64,000 bases of DNA from Nymphaea colorata (Eukaryota > Streptophyta > Magnoliopsida > Nymphaeales > Nymphaeaceae): positions 20,972,040-21,036,039 of the forward strand of contig NC_045145.1 in the NCBI RefSeq assembly GCF_008831285.2, written 5' to 3'. Below, in pieces: positions 1 to 11,300 of the stretch (positions within the stretch are counted from its first letter, which is position 1; every line of letters begins with the position of its first letter). The notes beneath the pieces are model-generated. The model was not told the origin of the DNA. It ran no database searches and saw nothing but the letters and a program-made list of their open reading frames with translations. The position numbers and the translations under genes were made by a program.

Positions 1-229
1 CTTTACGGGCAAAAAAGGGATGCATATATGTGTGTGTCTGTATGCATGAACAGGTGCTCTTGGGTGCTGTTGTGAATATATGTGAAATCTTTTAGAGATT
101 GGAGGGATTCCATTTCAAAATGTCAAACAGGAATGCTCTGCAGAAGAATCCTTCATGCTCGTTTCCGTGCAGCCGGCATCTAACTTAGCTAACTTGTTGA
201 TTTTTCTCTCCTCTCATGGTGTCCTGCAG

Positions 230-394
230 GAAGGCAAAGTAGGCAGGCTTGACAAGTTCGAAATTCCGGCTAAAATCAAGCTCTTACCAGATCCATGGAC
301 CCCAGAATCCGGTCTTGTCACCGCTGCCTTGAAGCTGAAGAGGGAGAACTTGAGATCGACGTTCAAAGCAGATCTGCAGCAGCTGTACACGTGA
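230..394 (+). CDS. Long-chain acyl-CoA synthetase (LACS8/9-type), last coding exon, partial
   Basis: This is the 3' end of a gene that begins left of the window. The exon follows an acceptor (tcctgcag) and encodes 54 residues, [15 protein letters not shown] through DLQQLYT, then TGA. The segment [28 protein letters not shown] is the conserved C-terminus of plant LACS8/LACS9-type enzymes of the AMP-binding (ANL) superfamily. These enzymes activate free fatty acids to acyl-CoA with ATP, at the ER or the plastid envelope. The conserved lysine of the C-terminal domain that acts in adenylation should lie in the ALKLKR segment; I infer this from the family and did not test it. The frame is open upstream of the acceptor, but the acceptor and the start of family similarity coincide, so the exon is placed at 230. 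A candidate poly(A) signal, aataaag, lies near 599. LACS8 and LACS9 cannot be told apart from this piece. Confidence 0.85.
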   Translation, partial: [54 protein letters not shown]

Positions 395-2081
395 GCCCGT
401 TGGAGCCTGCGTTACTTTGGATAATCATCATTAGTGTTGCTGCAGGACCGTTGTCTGCAGATGGAGAGGGTGTGCGTGTCGAAGCACCGTTGATGACAAC
501 AAATAACAAAGCGCTCGTCTTGTCTTGCATTTTTTGGGTATTCGTTTTCTGCAAAGTTCCAGAATTTTTATTTTATGTTGGATTGTGTATGTACATGATA
601 ATAAAGTTTGTTGAACCCTCACTGAAGACCTTGGATCAGGTCTTAATACTGTCAATCTGAGCTTTCCAATGACTCTCCTCAAGTTTGATGCGGGGGGTTC
701 ACTTCGGGTCTATTTTTAGTGGGTAAAATCATTAATTAGGGATTTAAGAATTAAGATCCCTTTTACACCAAATCCATGGTCGGGGGAGGACTTCAGATCC
801 ATGGATTAATGTATGGGCTCATTGTTGTAGTAATCCATGTCTCCTTCTCACAGATCCAAAATTCATGCTGTGGCAGTTTTTGGAACCTTAGAACTTATGT
901 TTGGGCAAAATGATGAAATAGTTAATGGCTTCGAGGAGCAAAGCTGGTTAGGTTAGTGGCACTGCCCATTCGATTTCTATGGGCATTATTTTCCTTTGCA
1001 TTATGAAGGTAGAGGACAACACTGGCTTTACACTGACTTTACTATATGCATTAAAGCAGCTTTGGACCCAATGGGCAGGGTTGGTGGTGGTGGGTCATAA
1101 CCTTTTTGCTACTTGAACTAAAAATTGCAATCAATTTAACACTTGATTTAGCTGATCTATACATCTTGTACACTGGTGAAATAAATCCTGATGAAGACCC
1201 TCACCAACAAGGACAATTGCTCCAGTTTATGCCAATTATTCACTTGAGAAGAGACAAACGTCAACATGCATGAAAATCGTAGTCCTTGAAGGTTCCTGAC
1301 GATATGCCACAAATTGGAGATGGTGATAAGCCCGAGAGTTGAGGCCTACTTGTTTTCGTGACGGTTTTAGCCTACAAGGGGAAGCAGAAAGCTGGCAGAA
1401 TATACGATTTTGATTTTTTACTTTATCAGTTTTTGGCCATAATATAAGGTGTTAAAGCATTTTGTTACTTGAAAAAATTGCATCCAAACACTGGTACACT
1501 ACATTTTCTGCTACCTAATACAAAAAAATACATTTGTAAGCTTAGTCTAAGCTAGAATACTTATTAGCATGGAACTGATAAAATGCAGGCGCTTGATTAC
1601 CTCAGATCTGAACTCAAGATTCCCAGATTTTGAGACGCAAAGATCAAAGAATCTAAACTAGAAAAGTGTAGATGGTTCTAGCTGAGATCCTTAGTTTGTT
1701 AAAATCTAGATTTCAAAACAGATTTATATGCCCAAGATCCTGGATTCCGAAACACAGATCGATTTAAGAAATTTATTCTTGATATATGGGTTGTCACTCG
1801 TCATATTGTAAAAATATTCCTACATTATGAGGTTGACTCTTCACAATTTGATTCATATGTTGAAGCTTTTCTAACCTGATAAAGACACTAAATATGGCAG
1901 CTCCTTATGTGTATAAATTTAGTACATTAACCCTTAGCTAGAATGGAAGGGTCTTATATTTTAAATTGATTCGTTCAAGTTCTTGCTTCAAGTTTCATAT
2001 CATTATGCAGGCAACTGTATATTAAGCCAATGTTACCAAGTCACTTACTCTAAGGGGTTGTTTCATGGCCATCTCATGAAT
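395..2081. other. 3' UTR of the LACS gene and AT-rich intergenic spacer
   Basis: The first 250-300 bases are probably the 3' UTR of the LACS gene. The rest shows no coding frame with family similarity. A stretch near 1590-1760 rich in 'agatc' words (for example gatccttagtttg) resembles one near 63240-63500 and may be an old dispersed repeat. Nothing else was recognised. The PPR gene on the minus strand ends at 2082, so the two genes are convergent here. Confidence 0.5.
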
Positions 2082-3926
2082 CTACCCCAAAGATTCGGAC
2101 TCAAAGAATACTAGAACTATTATTCCATAAACCTGCCACAATATTTGAGGCAAATTCATGGGATACTTAGAAAGTATCCCTTCTGCCAAATGACTCCTAA
2201 GAGTAGCGTCTCTGTCATCCAAGAAGATCAAACAACATCTAGAGATTGTTCCCAAATGTTCCTTCAAACAAAAAATAACCAAAATGCTGTAAGAAAATTT
2301 CCTGCTTCCATTAAGATGGTTAATATCTTTACTAGTTTTTCTCACGTCAACCAGGTCATCAACCATGTTTTCTTCAAGGCTAGACCCTTGCACCTCTATG
2401 GAACTACAACCAGGCCTCACTTTCACCCCTCTTATAGCCATCAATTCCCTTACTTGAACTGCATCACTCCACCTGTTTGTCCATGTGTAGACATTTGACA
2501 AGAGCATGTAACGTCCAGCATGATCAGGTTGAGACTCCACTGCTCTCTCGGCTATGCGCTCGACAGCGTCAATATCACCATGAATCCTACAACCAGCAAG
2601 CAATGCGCCCCATATTCCAGCATCTGGCTTCATTGGCATTTCTTCAACAAGCTTGTTGGCCTCCTGCAGAAGCCCAGCACGGGAAAGAAGATCAACCATG
2701 CAACCAAAATGCTCCAGCTGGGGCTCAATGAAGTAAGCACAAGTCATTCCCTCAAACAAGCTAATGCCATCGACTACCAATCCTCCATGACTACAAGCAT
2801 CCAAGAGTCCCAACAAGGTAACTCCATCTGGCCTGATCCCAAGCTTTAGCATCTTTGTGTAGACCCCCAGTGCGTTCTTGGCCTTTCCATGCATAGCCAA
2901 CCCCGTTATCATAACGTTCCAAGACAGTAAGCTTTTCTGGTGCATTTCATCAAACAGTTTGATACCATCAAGTATCTCTCCACATTTAGCGTACATGTCC
3001 ACCAATGCCGTCATTACATTTATGCTCCCCACGAAGCCCATCTTGCCCATATAGGAATGGAACGACGCTCCATATTTCAGGGCTCTCAAACCAGCACAAG
3101 CAGCAATGACTCCTACAAGGAGTCCCTCGTTGGGCTTCCTGAACTCCGCCTGCATCTCAAGCAACACGCCCAATGCTTCTCTGTATCTCTGCCCGTGCAC
3201 ATAGCCAGAGATCATTGCACTAAACACGACGATATCTCTCCCAGGCATTTTTTCGAACACTTCTCTACCTGCATCCACGTTACCATTTTCAACGTACCCA
3301 CAAAGCAAAGAGGTCCAGCAGACCACATTTTTGTGCGGCATTTGATCAAACACCTTGCGACCTGACACCACATCACCAAAGCTACAATACATACGGATGA
3401 GGGAGCTGTACAAGAACTCGTCATGATCATCGCAAAGCTTAACAATGTGACAATGCAACTGAGTTCCTTCCAGAAATGCTGAGAGGTCAGTACATCCTTT
3501 GAGTAAAGAAGGAAACGTGTAATTATTGGGTTTCGCCCCCTCCCTCATCATTCTCATGTAGAAAGTAAGAGCTAGTTTTGTACAGCTCTGATCGACAAGC
3601 TTCTGAATCATCGTATTCCAAATAAATGTTGGTGCATCCTCCAAGTGGTTGAAAATGAGCAGGGAACATTCATGATCACAAGCTTGCAGAAGCTTAGATA
3701 GAATGAAGTAGTTGCTGGAGAGGCCACATGTGATCATCCGGGCTTGAATTTGTTCTAATTGGTATGTGTTTTTATAGGTCATGAGGAGATCCTGAAATGG
3801 TAGTCCGAAGATAGCATCACCGGAATGGTAGCAAAAATGGCACCTCCTCTGAAGATACTGGCGACAACAAAAGAGCCAAGGAAGAAAACCGGCAGCAAAC
3901 CTGGAGTAAATTCGAAGGAAAGACAT
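2082..3926 (-). CDS. PLS-class pentatricopeptide repeat protein with E-type C-terminus
   Basis: The 614-codon intronless frame is typical of plant PPR genes. After a leader without acidic residues (about residues 1-36, compatible with an organelle targeting peptide), the body starts with LEQIQARMITCGL, the usual first motif of PLS proteins. It continues with alternating P, L and S motifs, for example WNTMIQKLVDQ, VDMYAKCGEI, SWNVMITGLAMHGKAKNAL and LLDACSHGGLV. An E motif follows, ending near RPGCSSIEVQG. Family members bind organellar RNA and usually specify C-to-U editing sites through partner deaminases. The last ~110 residues after the E motif do not resemble E+ or DYW domains and look degenerate, so catalysis would have to be supplied by another protein. 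The chosen ATG (3924-3926) gives the targeting-like leader; a later in-frame ATG at 3780-3782 starts just before the first repeat and is the main alternative. The start lies inside a 118-bp tandem duplication. Confidence 0.85.
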   Translation of the reverse strand: MSFLRIYSRFAAGFLPWLFCCRQYLQRRCHFCYHSGDAIFGLPFQDLLMTYKNTYQLEQIQARMITCGLSSNYFILSKLLQACDHECSLLIFNHLEDAPTFIWNTMIQKLVDQSCTKLALTFYMRMMREGAKPNNYTFPSLLKGCTDLSAFLEGTQLHCHIVKLCDDHDEFLYSSLIRMYCSFGDVVSGRKVFDQMPHKNVVCWTSLLCGYVENGNVDAGREVFEKMPGRDIVVFSAMISGYVHGQRYREALGVLLEMQAEFRKPNEGLLVGVIAACAGLRALKYGASFHSYMGKMGFVGSINVMTALVDMYAKCGEILDGIKLFDEMHQKSLLSWNVMITGLAMHGKAKNALGVYTKMLKLGIRPDGVTLLGLLDACSHGGLVVDGISLFEGMTCAYFIEPQLEHFGCMVDLLSRAGLLQEANKLVEEMPMKPDAGIWGALLAGCRIHGDIDAVERIAERAVESQPDHAGRYMLLSNVYTWTNRWSDAVQVRELMAIRGVKVRPGCSSIEVQGSSLEENMVDDLVDVRKTSKDINHLNGSRKFSYSILVIFCLKEHLGTISRCCLIFLDDRDATLRSHLAEGILSKYPMNLPQILWQVYGIIVLVFFESESLG

Positions 3927-4044
3927 CGAAGCATTTTAACGAACAGTGTGATACGATTATCCAGCACAAAGAATTCCACCTTCGCGGGAAAGAGCCGAGG
4001 AAGAAACCGGCAGTAAACCTGTAGTAAATTCGAAGCAAAGTCAT
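3817..4044 (-). other. Potential overlapping upstream ORF of the PPR gene
   Basis: The duplicated start-codon region gives a second minus-strand ATG 118 bases upstream. It opens a 75-codon frame that runs past the PPR start in another frame and ends at 3817. If the mRNA leader extends beyond 4044, ribosomes would meet this ATG first, which would lower PPR translation. The peptide (MTLLRIYYRFTAGF...) is a diverged copy of the PPR leader. Transcript start data are not available here. Confidence 0.35.
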
Positions 4045-4107
4045 TGAGGCATTTTAACAAACTGTTTGATATGACTATCCAGCACAAAGAATTCCACGCT
4101 CGCGAAA
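3872..4107. repeat. 118-bp tandem duplication over the PPR start
   Basis: Two imperfect copies, about 3872-3989 and 3991-4107, share gagcc-a/g-aggaagaaa, ccggcag-c/t-aaacct, taaattcgaag, cattttaac and atccagcacaaagaattccac. Matching landmarks are 118 bases apart (119 at the left end, because of one extra A). The left copy contains the ATG of the PPR gene on the minus strand. The right copy has its own ATG at 4042-4044. The two start codons differ in frame because 118 is not a multiple of three. Confidence 0.85.
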
Positions 4108-4888
4108 GCGAGCAGAGCAGGTAATAGGGAAAACAGCCGCGCTCCAATGTTTTTTGGCACTCGCCTGGTTTATATATTTTCAAAATTCAACCCCCTTATT
4201 TTAAGAATTTCTAATCTGCACCTTTCACGAGAGACCACCTTAAGCCGTGTTTGATTACCTGGATCAGAGGTCCGAAGTCGATTTAAGTTATACGGTGCAT
4301 TTATTTCTCTGAGAGTGTCACATATATTATTTAATTACTTCTCTGTGTATTATTGTCAATATTGACAAGAATGAATAGCATGTCAATGAATCAAATCAAA
4401 TTTGGATCAAGCATATGTTTAATTTGTAAAACCAGATCTGGATCGAATTTATATTGTGAAATTAAACATCAAATTGAGATATGACATAGGTTTTTGTTCA
4501 TTTGTTTTTTAATCCTACTTTGCACAAAACATGTGAACATCTATAAATTAGATAAAGTAAAGATAATATCTTTTAAAAATGATAAAACAAATGCACGGTT
4601 CATTTTTAAATTTTTAATTGTAAAAAGGTGTCATACATGTGCAAGTTAGTATAGCACGAGCCCCATTTGGACTCATGAAAAACACGAGGGTTAGATCTTC
4701 CACAGTAGTTCTCTCCCCCACTCATCCTGGGATGGAAAAACATGTTGTTCGTTTGAGGTAAAGTTGGCACCAAGCCGGGCTGCCCTGGTATTCGGCCTGA
4801 CTCGAGTTCAGACCAGAGCCTAGGGAAAAGGGACTCGGGTCAGCCAGGATGAGATCGATAAGCTTGATTCGGGCTTGATAATTTACTT

Positions 4889-4894
<6 letters not shown>

Positions 4895-4926
<32 letters not shown>
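4895..4926. repeat. (TA)16 microsatellite
   Basis: A pure TA run of 32 bases lies inside the repeat-like spacer upstream of the SET gene. Confidence 0.95.
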
Positions 4927-4931
<5 letters not shown>

Positions 4932-5214
4932 TATTCTATTATATTATTTTATATTAAAAATATATTTTTAAATTTAATCAAACTCAACTCGGATTCGGAT
5001 TTTTCGAGTAATCCTGGTTTTTTTTATGTCCGGTCGGTTCAGGCCCAACTCGTTATCAGGTTGGGTCGACCCGATGCAGGTTTAGAACTTTGAGGCGTTT
5101 AGTGTGAGGAATTGAAGTTTCCCTTCACGTCGGGCTCAGTTTTGACCCGATGTGTTTTAGTTTTAATTTTATCCGACCCGTATTTTGTTCCACTCTCTCT
5201 CTCCCCAAGTCTAA

Positions 5215-5220
5215 CACGTG
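5215..5220 (+). promoter_or_regulatory. G-box (CACGTG) upstream of the SET methyltransferase gene
   Basis: The palindrome CACGTG lies 95 bases before the start codon, just after a CT-run. G-boxes are bound by bZIP and bHLH factors such as HY5 and PIFs and are frequent in light-regulated genes for plastid proteins. Whether it lies in the promoter or in the leader is not known. A 6-base match can also occur by chance. Confidence 0.35.
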
Positions 5221-5309
5221 TCGATAGAAGGCGCGAACGTTCAAAAGCTCTCAGATAAGATTTTCCCGCTGGCTTTCTCACCTTGTCTTTCTTCTCACTG
5301 TGCCTGGCA

Positions 5310-8300
5310 ATGGCGGAAGCTGGGACGTTCTGCACTCAATTTTTACCCAATTTCTCCCCTAAGAAATCCAGAAGAAGTAAATTCTTGATTCCTTCTATGT
5401 GCACTAGCAGGACGATCCGGGTACGGTCTGCGATCTCTCTGCCCTCCTCCGAAACCCTCGGCACCATTCCCTGGGGCTGCGAGATCGAGTCTCTGGAGAG
5501 TGCCATCACCCTGCAGAAATGGCTCACGGATTCCGGCCTTCCACCCCAGAAGATGGCGATCGATCGGGTCGACATCGGCGATCGGGGGCTCGTCGCCCTC
5601 AAGAACGTCCGGAAGGGGGAGAAGCTGCTGTTCGTTCCGCCGCCCCTTGTGATATCTGCCGATTCGGTAAGATGGAGGGTGACGTGTTGGATGGGTTAGG
5701 TGTATTTTTGTGTCTCATGCGACAACTGAGAGTGAATCTCCTGATATTTCTGAGACAGTAGCCAGGAAGCAAGAAAGTAACTGATGATTCATGATTTTGT
5801 CGGCAAAGACGTCTGAATTGGATTGTACTTTTCACTTAATATATGAGCAAGTCTGCCGTTTCACCAGATAACAGGATAGATTATGAGAATTCAGGGGAAT
5901 CCTTCTGCCGTCATCTCAGATTAAATTTATGTCGTTATATTTCGGGGTTCAACACTTCAGAATGGAGTGAAAAGTGGCCCCCGGCGTTATTGTCTTCTAT
6001 GTCTTTCTGTTGAATGAACTAGCTTCTGATTTCGCGTTCCTCTTTGTTCCATGCTATGTAATTGAGATAGTTATTTGTTCAGTGAGCCGCAAATGTAACT
6101 GATATATATTGGATTGGTAGGCATGGACCTGTCAAGAAGCAGGTGAAGTTTTAAGGAAATTTAACGTGCCAGACTGGCCGTTACTTGCGACATATTTGAT
6201 CAGTGAAGCTAACATCGGTGTGTCTTCAAAATGGCATCCATACATTTCCGCCTTGCCGCGGCAGCCATATTCGCTCTTATACTGGTACCCATGCTTTCTT
6301 GTCTTGTTGATTTTTCAATAGGTTCCAGATACTTGTGTAATATCGGCACTTTCATGTCATGTGTTCCTCCTGCATGATATTACATTCTCGATTCATTTTC
6401 TCTATAGTATTTATGCATCGTGGCAGGACTCGCACGGAGTTAGACACGTATCTGGAAGCTTCACAAATCCGAGAACGGGCTATAGAAAGGATTACCGATG
6501 TTTCTGGAACGTATGAAGTCCTTTTATTTATGTTGTCTATTTCCTTTTAAGCAAATGTCTATAAACCACGTTAATGTTCTCTCTGGACATTCTATCTTTG
6601 ACTGAATAATAATGAAGTTGGCAAATTTAATTACCTTGCAGATACAATGACCTTAAGATCAGGGTATTTTCCAAATACCCCCATTTATTTCCTGAGAAGG
6701 TACATGATTTATGCCACTATAGTTCAATTCAATGTGAATTTAAGAATTGACATCTTTGAGTATCATGGCTGTAATACTTCTCCTTTGCTGTCTGGGATTA
6801 TAGCTAATCCTTCATAATCTCTATCTTGTTTAAAGGCTATTTTGGACAATAGCATTACTGATCTGCATATTGGTGGTCAATGGTCTCTTAATGCCACAGT
6901 TATGCTAGTAGATTATAGATTTAGGTTTCTTTTGATTGTCAATTCGAGAACATACTGCATAAATTTTGTAAATTTGAACCTTCAAGGACAAATTCTGACG
7001 GGAGAAAAGACAGAGAGGGAGAGAGACAGACAGACAGAGACAGAGAGAGAGAGGTTCATCCATCTCCTTTCTTTTGGCTTGCATGTGAAATGCTTGCATA
7101 AAATATCTTCCAATGGAATAAAAGAGTAGAAACCTTCATTATAATGTCATCAAATAAGGTCAGACTGGAGTTATCAATTGTGCAAGTGGGTGTGAGAAGT
7201 TACTTGGGAAGCACAAGTGCAGAAGCAAGATCCTTACAAATTTAGGAAGTGAAAAGCCGAGAATGAACCAGACTTGAACCAGGAATATGACCAGGAACAG
7301 ATCATAGAGCAACCTAGAAGTGAAAAAAGAAGCAAATTGAAAGCGAAAGTGGAACCAAAAAGGAAACAAGTAGAGCAGGAAGTACAATTTCCTTTTAGCA
7401 AGTGTGACTCTAGAAAAAGGAAAAGTAAGTCCCAACATAACAACATGATTGCATCCCATCTCATAAGGAAGTATGCTTCGTAATTCAAATATAAGAAGTA
7501 TACTGCGTTTGGAAGGGGAAAGCAAGCTTCCTCTTTCAAATTTTTCACTTCCCTAGGTGCTTTGGGAGTGCCCAGTCTCTAGCTTTTGTAGTGCATTTCG
7601 TGAGAAGTGCATGTCTGAAGCCTATATGATGTTTTTGGTAACTCTAGCTCAGGCATTTTTTACTTCCATCTTCAAACAAGAGTTCAATGGATTTGATGTT
7701 TTCTTGTTTGTGTAAACATGACATTTGCCGACTATCTGCTCCAATCTGTAGATTGTGCTAATGTTGTAAGAATCGGAAATTGAGTCGAATAAGCTAGGCT
7801 TCCAATTCATCTGAATCACTTAATAGGTTATGAATGGGAAAAAAATTGTTATGTAACATTTCAAGGAAGGGAAAACTATACAAAATAAATTAAAAATAAT
7901 AAAAATACAAAAATATCTTAAAACAATAAACTGAACAGTGTATGTCACATGGCACTCTAGTATGAGCTGATTTATTGAACTAGTTTGACTCCTATTTGAT
8001 TTGAATTGGTTGATTCAGGCTGATTTTTACAATGCTTATTTGTGCTATGCAAGCTTACAATGCTAAAATATTGTGACATTGCGTTCCTGCTTGTTGATGA
8101 TAAAACTACCCAAGGCTCAGTGAACTAATGCTACCTTTTCTGTATCTGAGAGTTTATCATTGTGCATATGGCATGTACATGTTTCATTTTGTCATTCGTT
8201 GAGTTTGCTAGTATTAGACCCATCAAGCATCAGTATACTTCATTGTGGTGTGTAACTTAATCTAGCACATGCTTTTGCATATGTGCATGTGCATATGGTC

Positions 8301-11300
8301 CTGTAAGGAAGCTTTAGCAAAAATATTCAAATAAAATGGATAAAGAAAGTTGCGATATGATATGTGTAGAAAGAGAAGAAGTAAGAAGACACTCTTAAAA
8401 TGGAAAACCCTCAACACGAGGAAAAAAACCACGATTGAGAGGTCTGACGCCCACTAGCAGCCAGACACTCTCTCGCTACCAATTTCATTTATATTCTGAA
8501 AACTGAGGGTTACAAAGACTTAAGTATAGCCCAATTAGGGCTACAACCTGGACCGGGTCCAGGTCCAGACCCGGTTCCAAGACCCGTCAATAAATACTTC
8601 AACAATATGGACATGGAGTGTATTGATAATGCTGACCAGCATTTTCTATATTGTTGTTTTAAATGGTAGTCCACACGTTGCATAACTGAAAAAACAATTA
8701 ATCAATAGGAGTTTTGTTGGTTATCTTTTGAAAATATATAATTACCAGGCAGAACATTTCAGTGCTTTTGTCATCCATAACAAACTTATGGCTGATCTGC
8801 AAAATACAGTTAAGTGTTTTTCATTCTGACAACATTTCTGCAAATTAGGTGTTCAACATGGAAACCTTCAGATGGTCATTTGGGATTCTCTTTTCACGAT
8901 TGGTGAGTCAATTTTAAATATTCACTAAAGCTTTAGTTTAATGTACTTGTTCATTTCTGGATGCATTTTTATTATGGTTCTTAAATTATCTTTGAGACTT
9001 CTTCACACCTTAAATATTGCTAAATGAAGAGTACTTTTGCACTTAATGTGTACATTTTCCATATTCTTTGGGAAATCCACATCCGGATTCTTGGCTTTAC
9101 AGGTGCGGTTGCCATCTATGGAAGGAAAGGTGGCCTTAGTCCCTTGGGCTGACATGCTTAATCACAATTCAGAGGTATGGTGCTCATATAAATTCGATCT
9201 TGTGGTTCTTTGGACCTCTAGATGAATTATATGCCAGCTCACCAAGGAATCAGGCTGTGCTAGTTAGGGGTTTCATTGTCTATCTTGGACACGGCTTAGC
9301 TGGCCGACACACCCAAAGCAATATCCACCTTTAATTTTGAGGTGTTTTTTAGATGATTAAATTTAATTAGATAATGTTGTTTTTCAATTACTTTGATAGG
9401 TGGAGACATTTCTAGATTATGATAAATCATCAAAAGGAGTTGTCTTCACAACTGATCGGTCTTATCAACCAGGTGAGCAGGTAAAAGGTATTTTTGCAGT
9501 GTAACTTCTCCCCAGAAGAATAGTGAAGATATTATTAACCATTCTATCAATGTTATCTTTCATGCGTTCAATATAAATTGGATCTCCTTTTCTAGTATTT
9601 TGCATGTTTGATTAACATGAGCTGCTTAAATGATGAAAGAGAGCAATCAATTAAGTTATTAACAAACCAGACTCATTCCTGGAATGGCTGAAGCAACTTC
9701 AACTACACTTGCAAAGAATATGATGAATTTAGTGGAGTACAAACTTCATTCACATGAAGAGTAAAGAGAGAATAGTAAGGCAGCCAAACCCATGCTGCAG
9801 GGAAGGGGATGGCAAGGAAGTGAAATGGGAGAAAGACCAGGGCAGGCCTGGCCTCTGTATTCATGACTTGCTAGATACTCTCTTGTCGCAGGAGCATCTC
9901 CACATCAAACTACTCCATTGAGTCTTTTCATGTCAGGAGTAGACTAAAGTGATGGGGAAAAGACAGTAAAGAGTATATTATTTCAGCAAGCCCCTGCTGC
10001 AGGGGTGGGGTTAACACAAGGAAGTAAAAATGGGAGAAGTGCAGGCCTGACATCTGTATTCATTATCTCGAAGATACTATATTGCCACAGAATCATGTTC
10101 GACATCAAGCCACTCCACCAAATATTTTCCTATTGGGGGCAAACTGAAGCAATAGGGTGAGAAACAGGGAATATGACACATAAGCCCTGTAGAACACATA
10201 TTTCGCTTATGGCTTGCCAATCTAAATAATAGCTAAGAGAAATATCATTTTCAGGAGGTTTGGATGACCATGTATCATTAATATAAGCTATTAAAGCAGA
10301 TAGGTATGAGACTTCAGATAATTGTAGGTTCATCCAGTAATCATTGAACTTGTGCACTGAGGAAATGTTTGTGATAATTACTATCTTAGCACATCCAATT
10401 TTGTTTCTGTAGGTTTTTATATCCTATGGGAAGAAATCAAACGGCGAGCTTTTGCTTTCCTATGGTTTTGTTCCTAGCGAAGGGTCCAATCCAAATGATT
10501 CAGTGGATCTGTCTTTATCACTTACTACATCTGATCCTTGTTTCAAGGAAAAGCTAGAGGTTCTGAAGAAGCATAACTTGTCAACGTAAGAAATTCTGGT
10601 GCTGGGTTTCATTTTACAAATATTGCAGCATCTATGGTGGTTATTAACAATTTTTATGCTTTATTCTGCACTGCAATGTAAAACACTTTTTTATTATCAT
10701 AACCTGGGCATCTGATCTGTGTCTTATTTTATCTTGTGTGAACAGGCCTCAAAGATTCCCTCTGCAAATCACTGGTTGGCCATTGGAATTGATGGCATAT
10801 GCTTATCTAGCTATCAGCCCGCCAACTATGAGGCAACACTTTGAGGAGGTTTGAGAGTCCAATCCATGTGCTAATTCTTCAATTTATTTGTTCTCTGTCA
10901 ATTCTCAATCATCATGCACTTTGTTGCATTCATGTCAAAAAAAGGAGGGGGAGAAAAATAAAGAGCCACTAGGGCTGCAAAAGTGCAAAGTTCTATGTGC
11001 TTCATATCTGTCTTGTCTAATTCATGGTTTCATACACTGCCTTGTTTTGTTACTTCACTCTGAGAACACTTTGAGATTTTTCTTTGTTCTAACCTTCTAC
11101 TCTTTGTAAATTATAATATTATCTCTTTCTGGATATTCTAGTTCTTTAGCAGTGAAGTGCCATTTTTCTTGCTTAAGTGCAAAAATATAATCATTTTTTT
11201 TTCATTCTGCAATTTGTTTTCTCTTTTGTCCTTTCTTTTCTAGATGGCTGCTGCAGCTTCCGGTAAAACCACATCCAGAAAGGGGCTGAAGTATCCAGAG

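Larger units (their letters stand above)
4184..5309. other. Divergent promoter region with repeat debris between the PPR and SET genes
   Basis: About 1.4 kb separates the two divergent start codons (3926 minus, 5310 plus). From about 4760 to 5090 the sequence is rich in short GC words such as tcgggtcagcc and ttgggtcgacccgatg around an AT-rich core, which suggests a small transposon relic; no clean terminal repeats were found. A (TA)n tract lies at 4895-4926. A CT-run (about 5193-5204) and a G-box lie next to the SET gene. Confidence 0.45.

Noticed and set aside
7160-7548. Overlapping frames on both strands in SET intron 4
   Set aside because: Low-complexity K/E-rich or hydrophobic translations with no homology; they lie inside an intron fixed by flanking exons.
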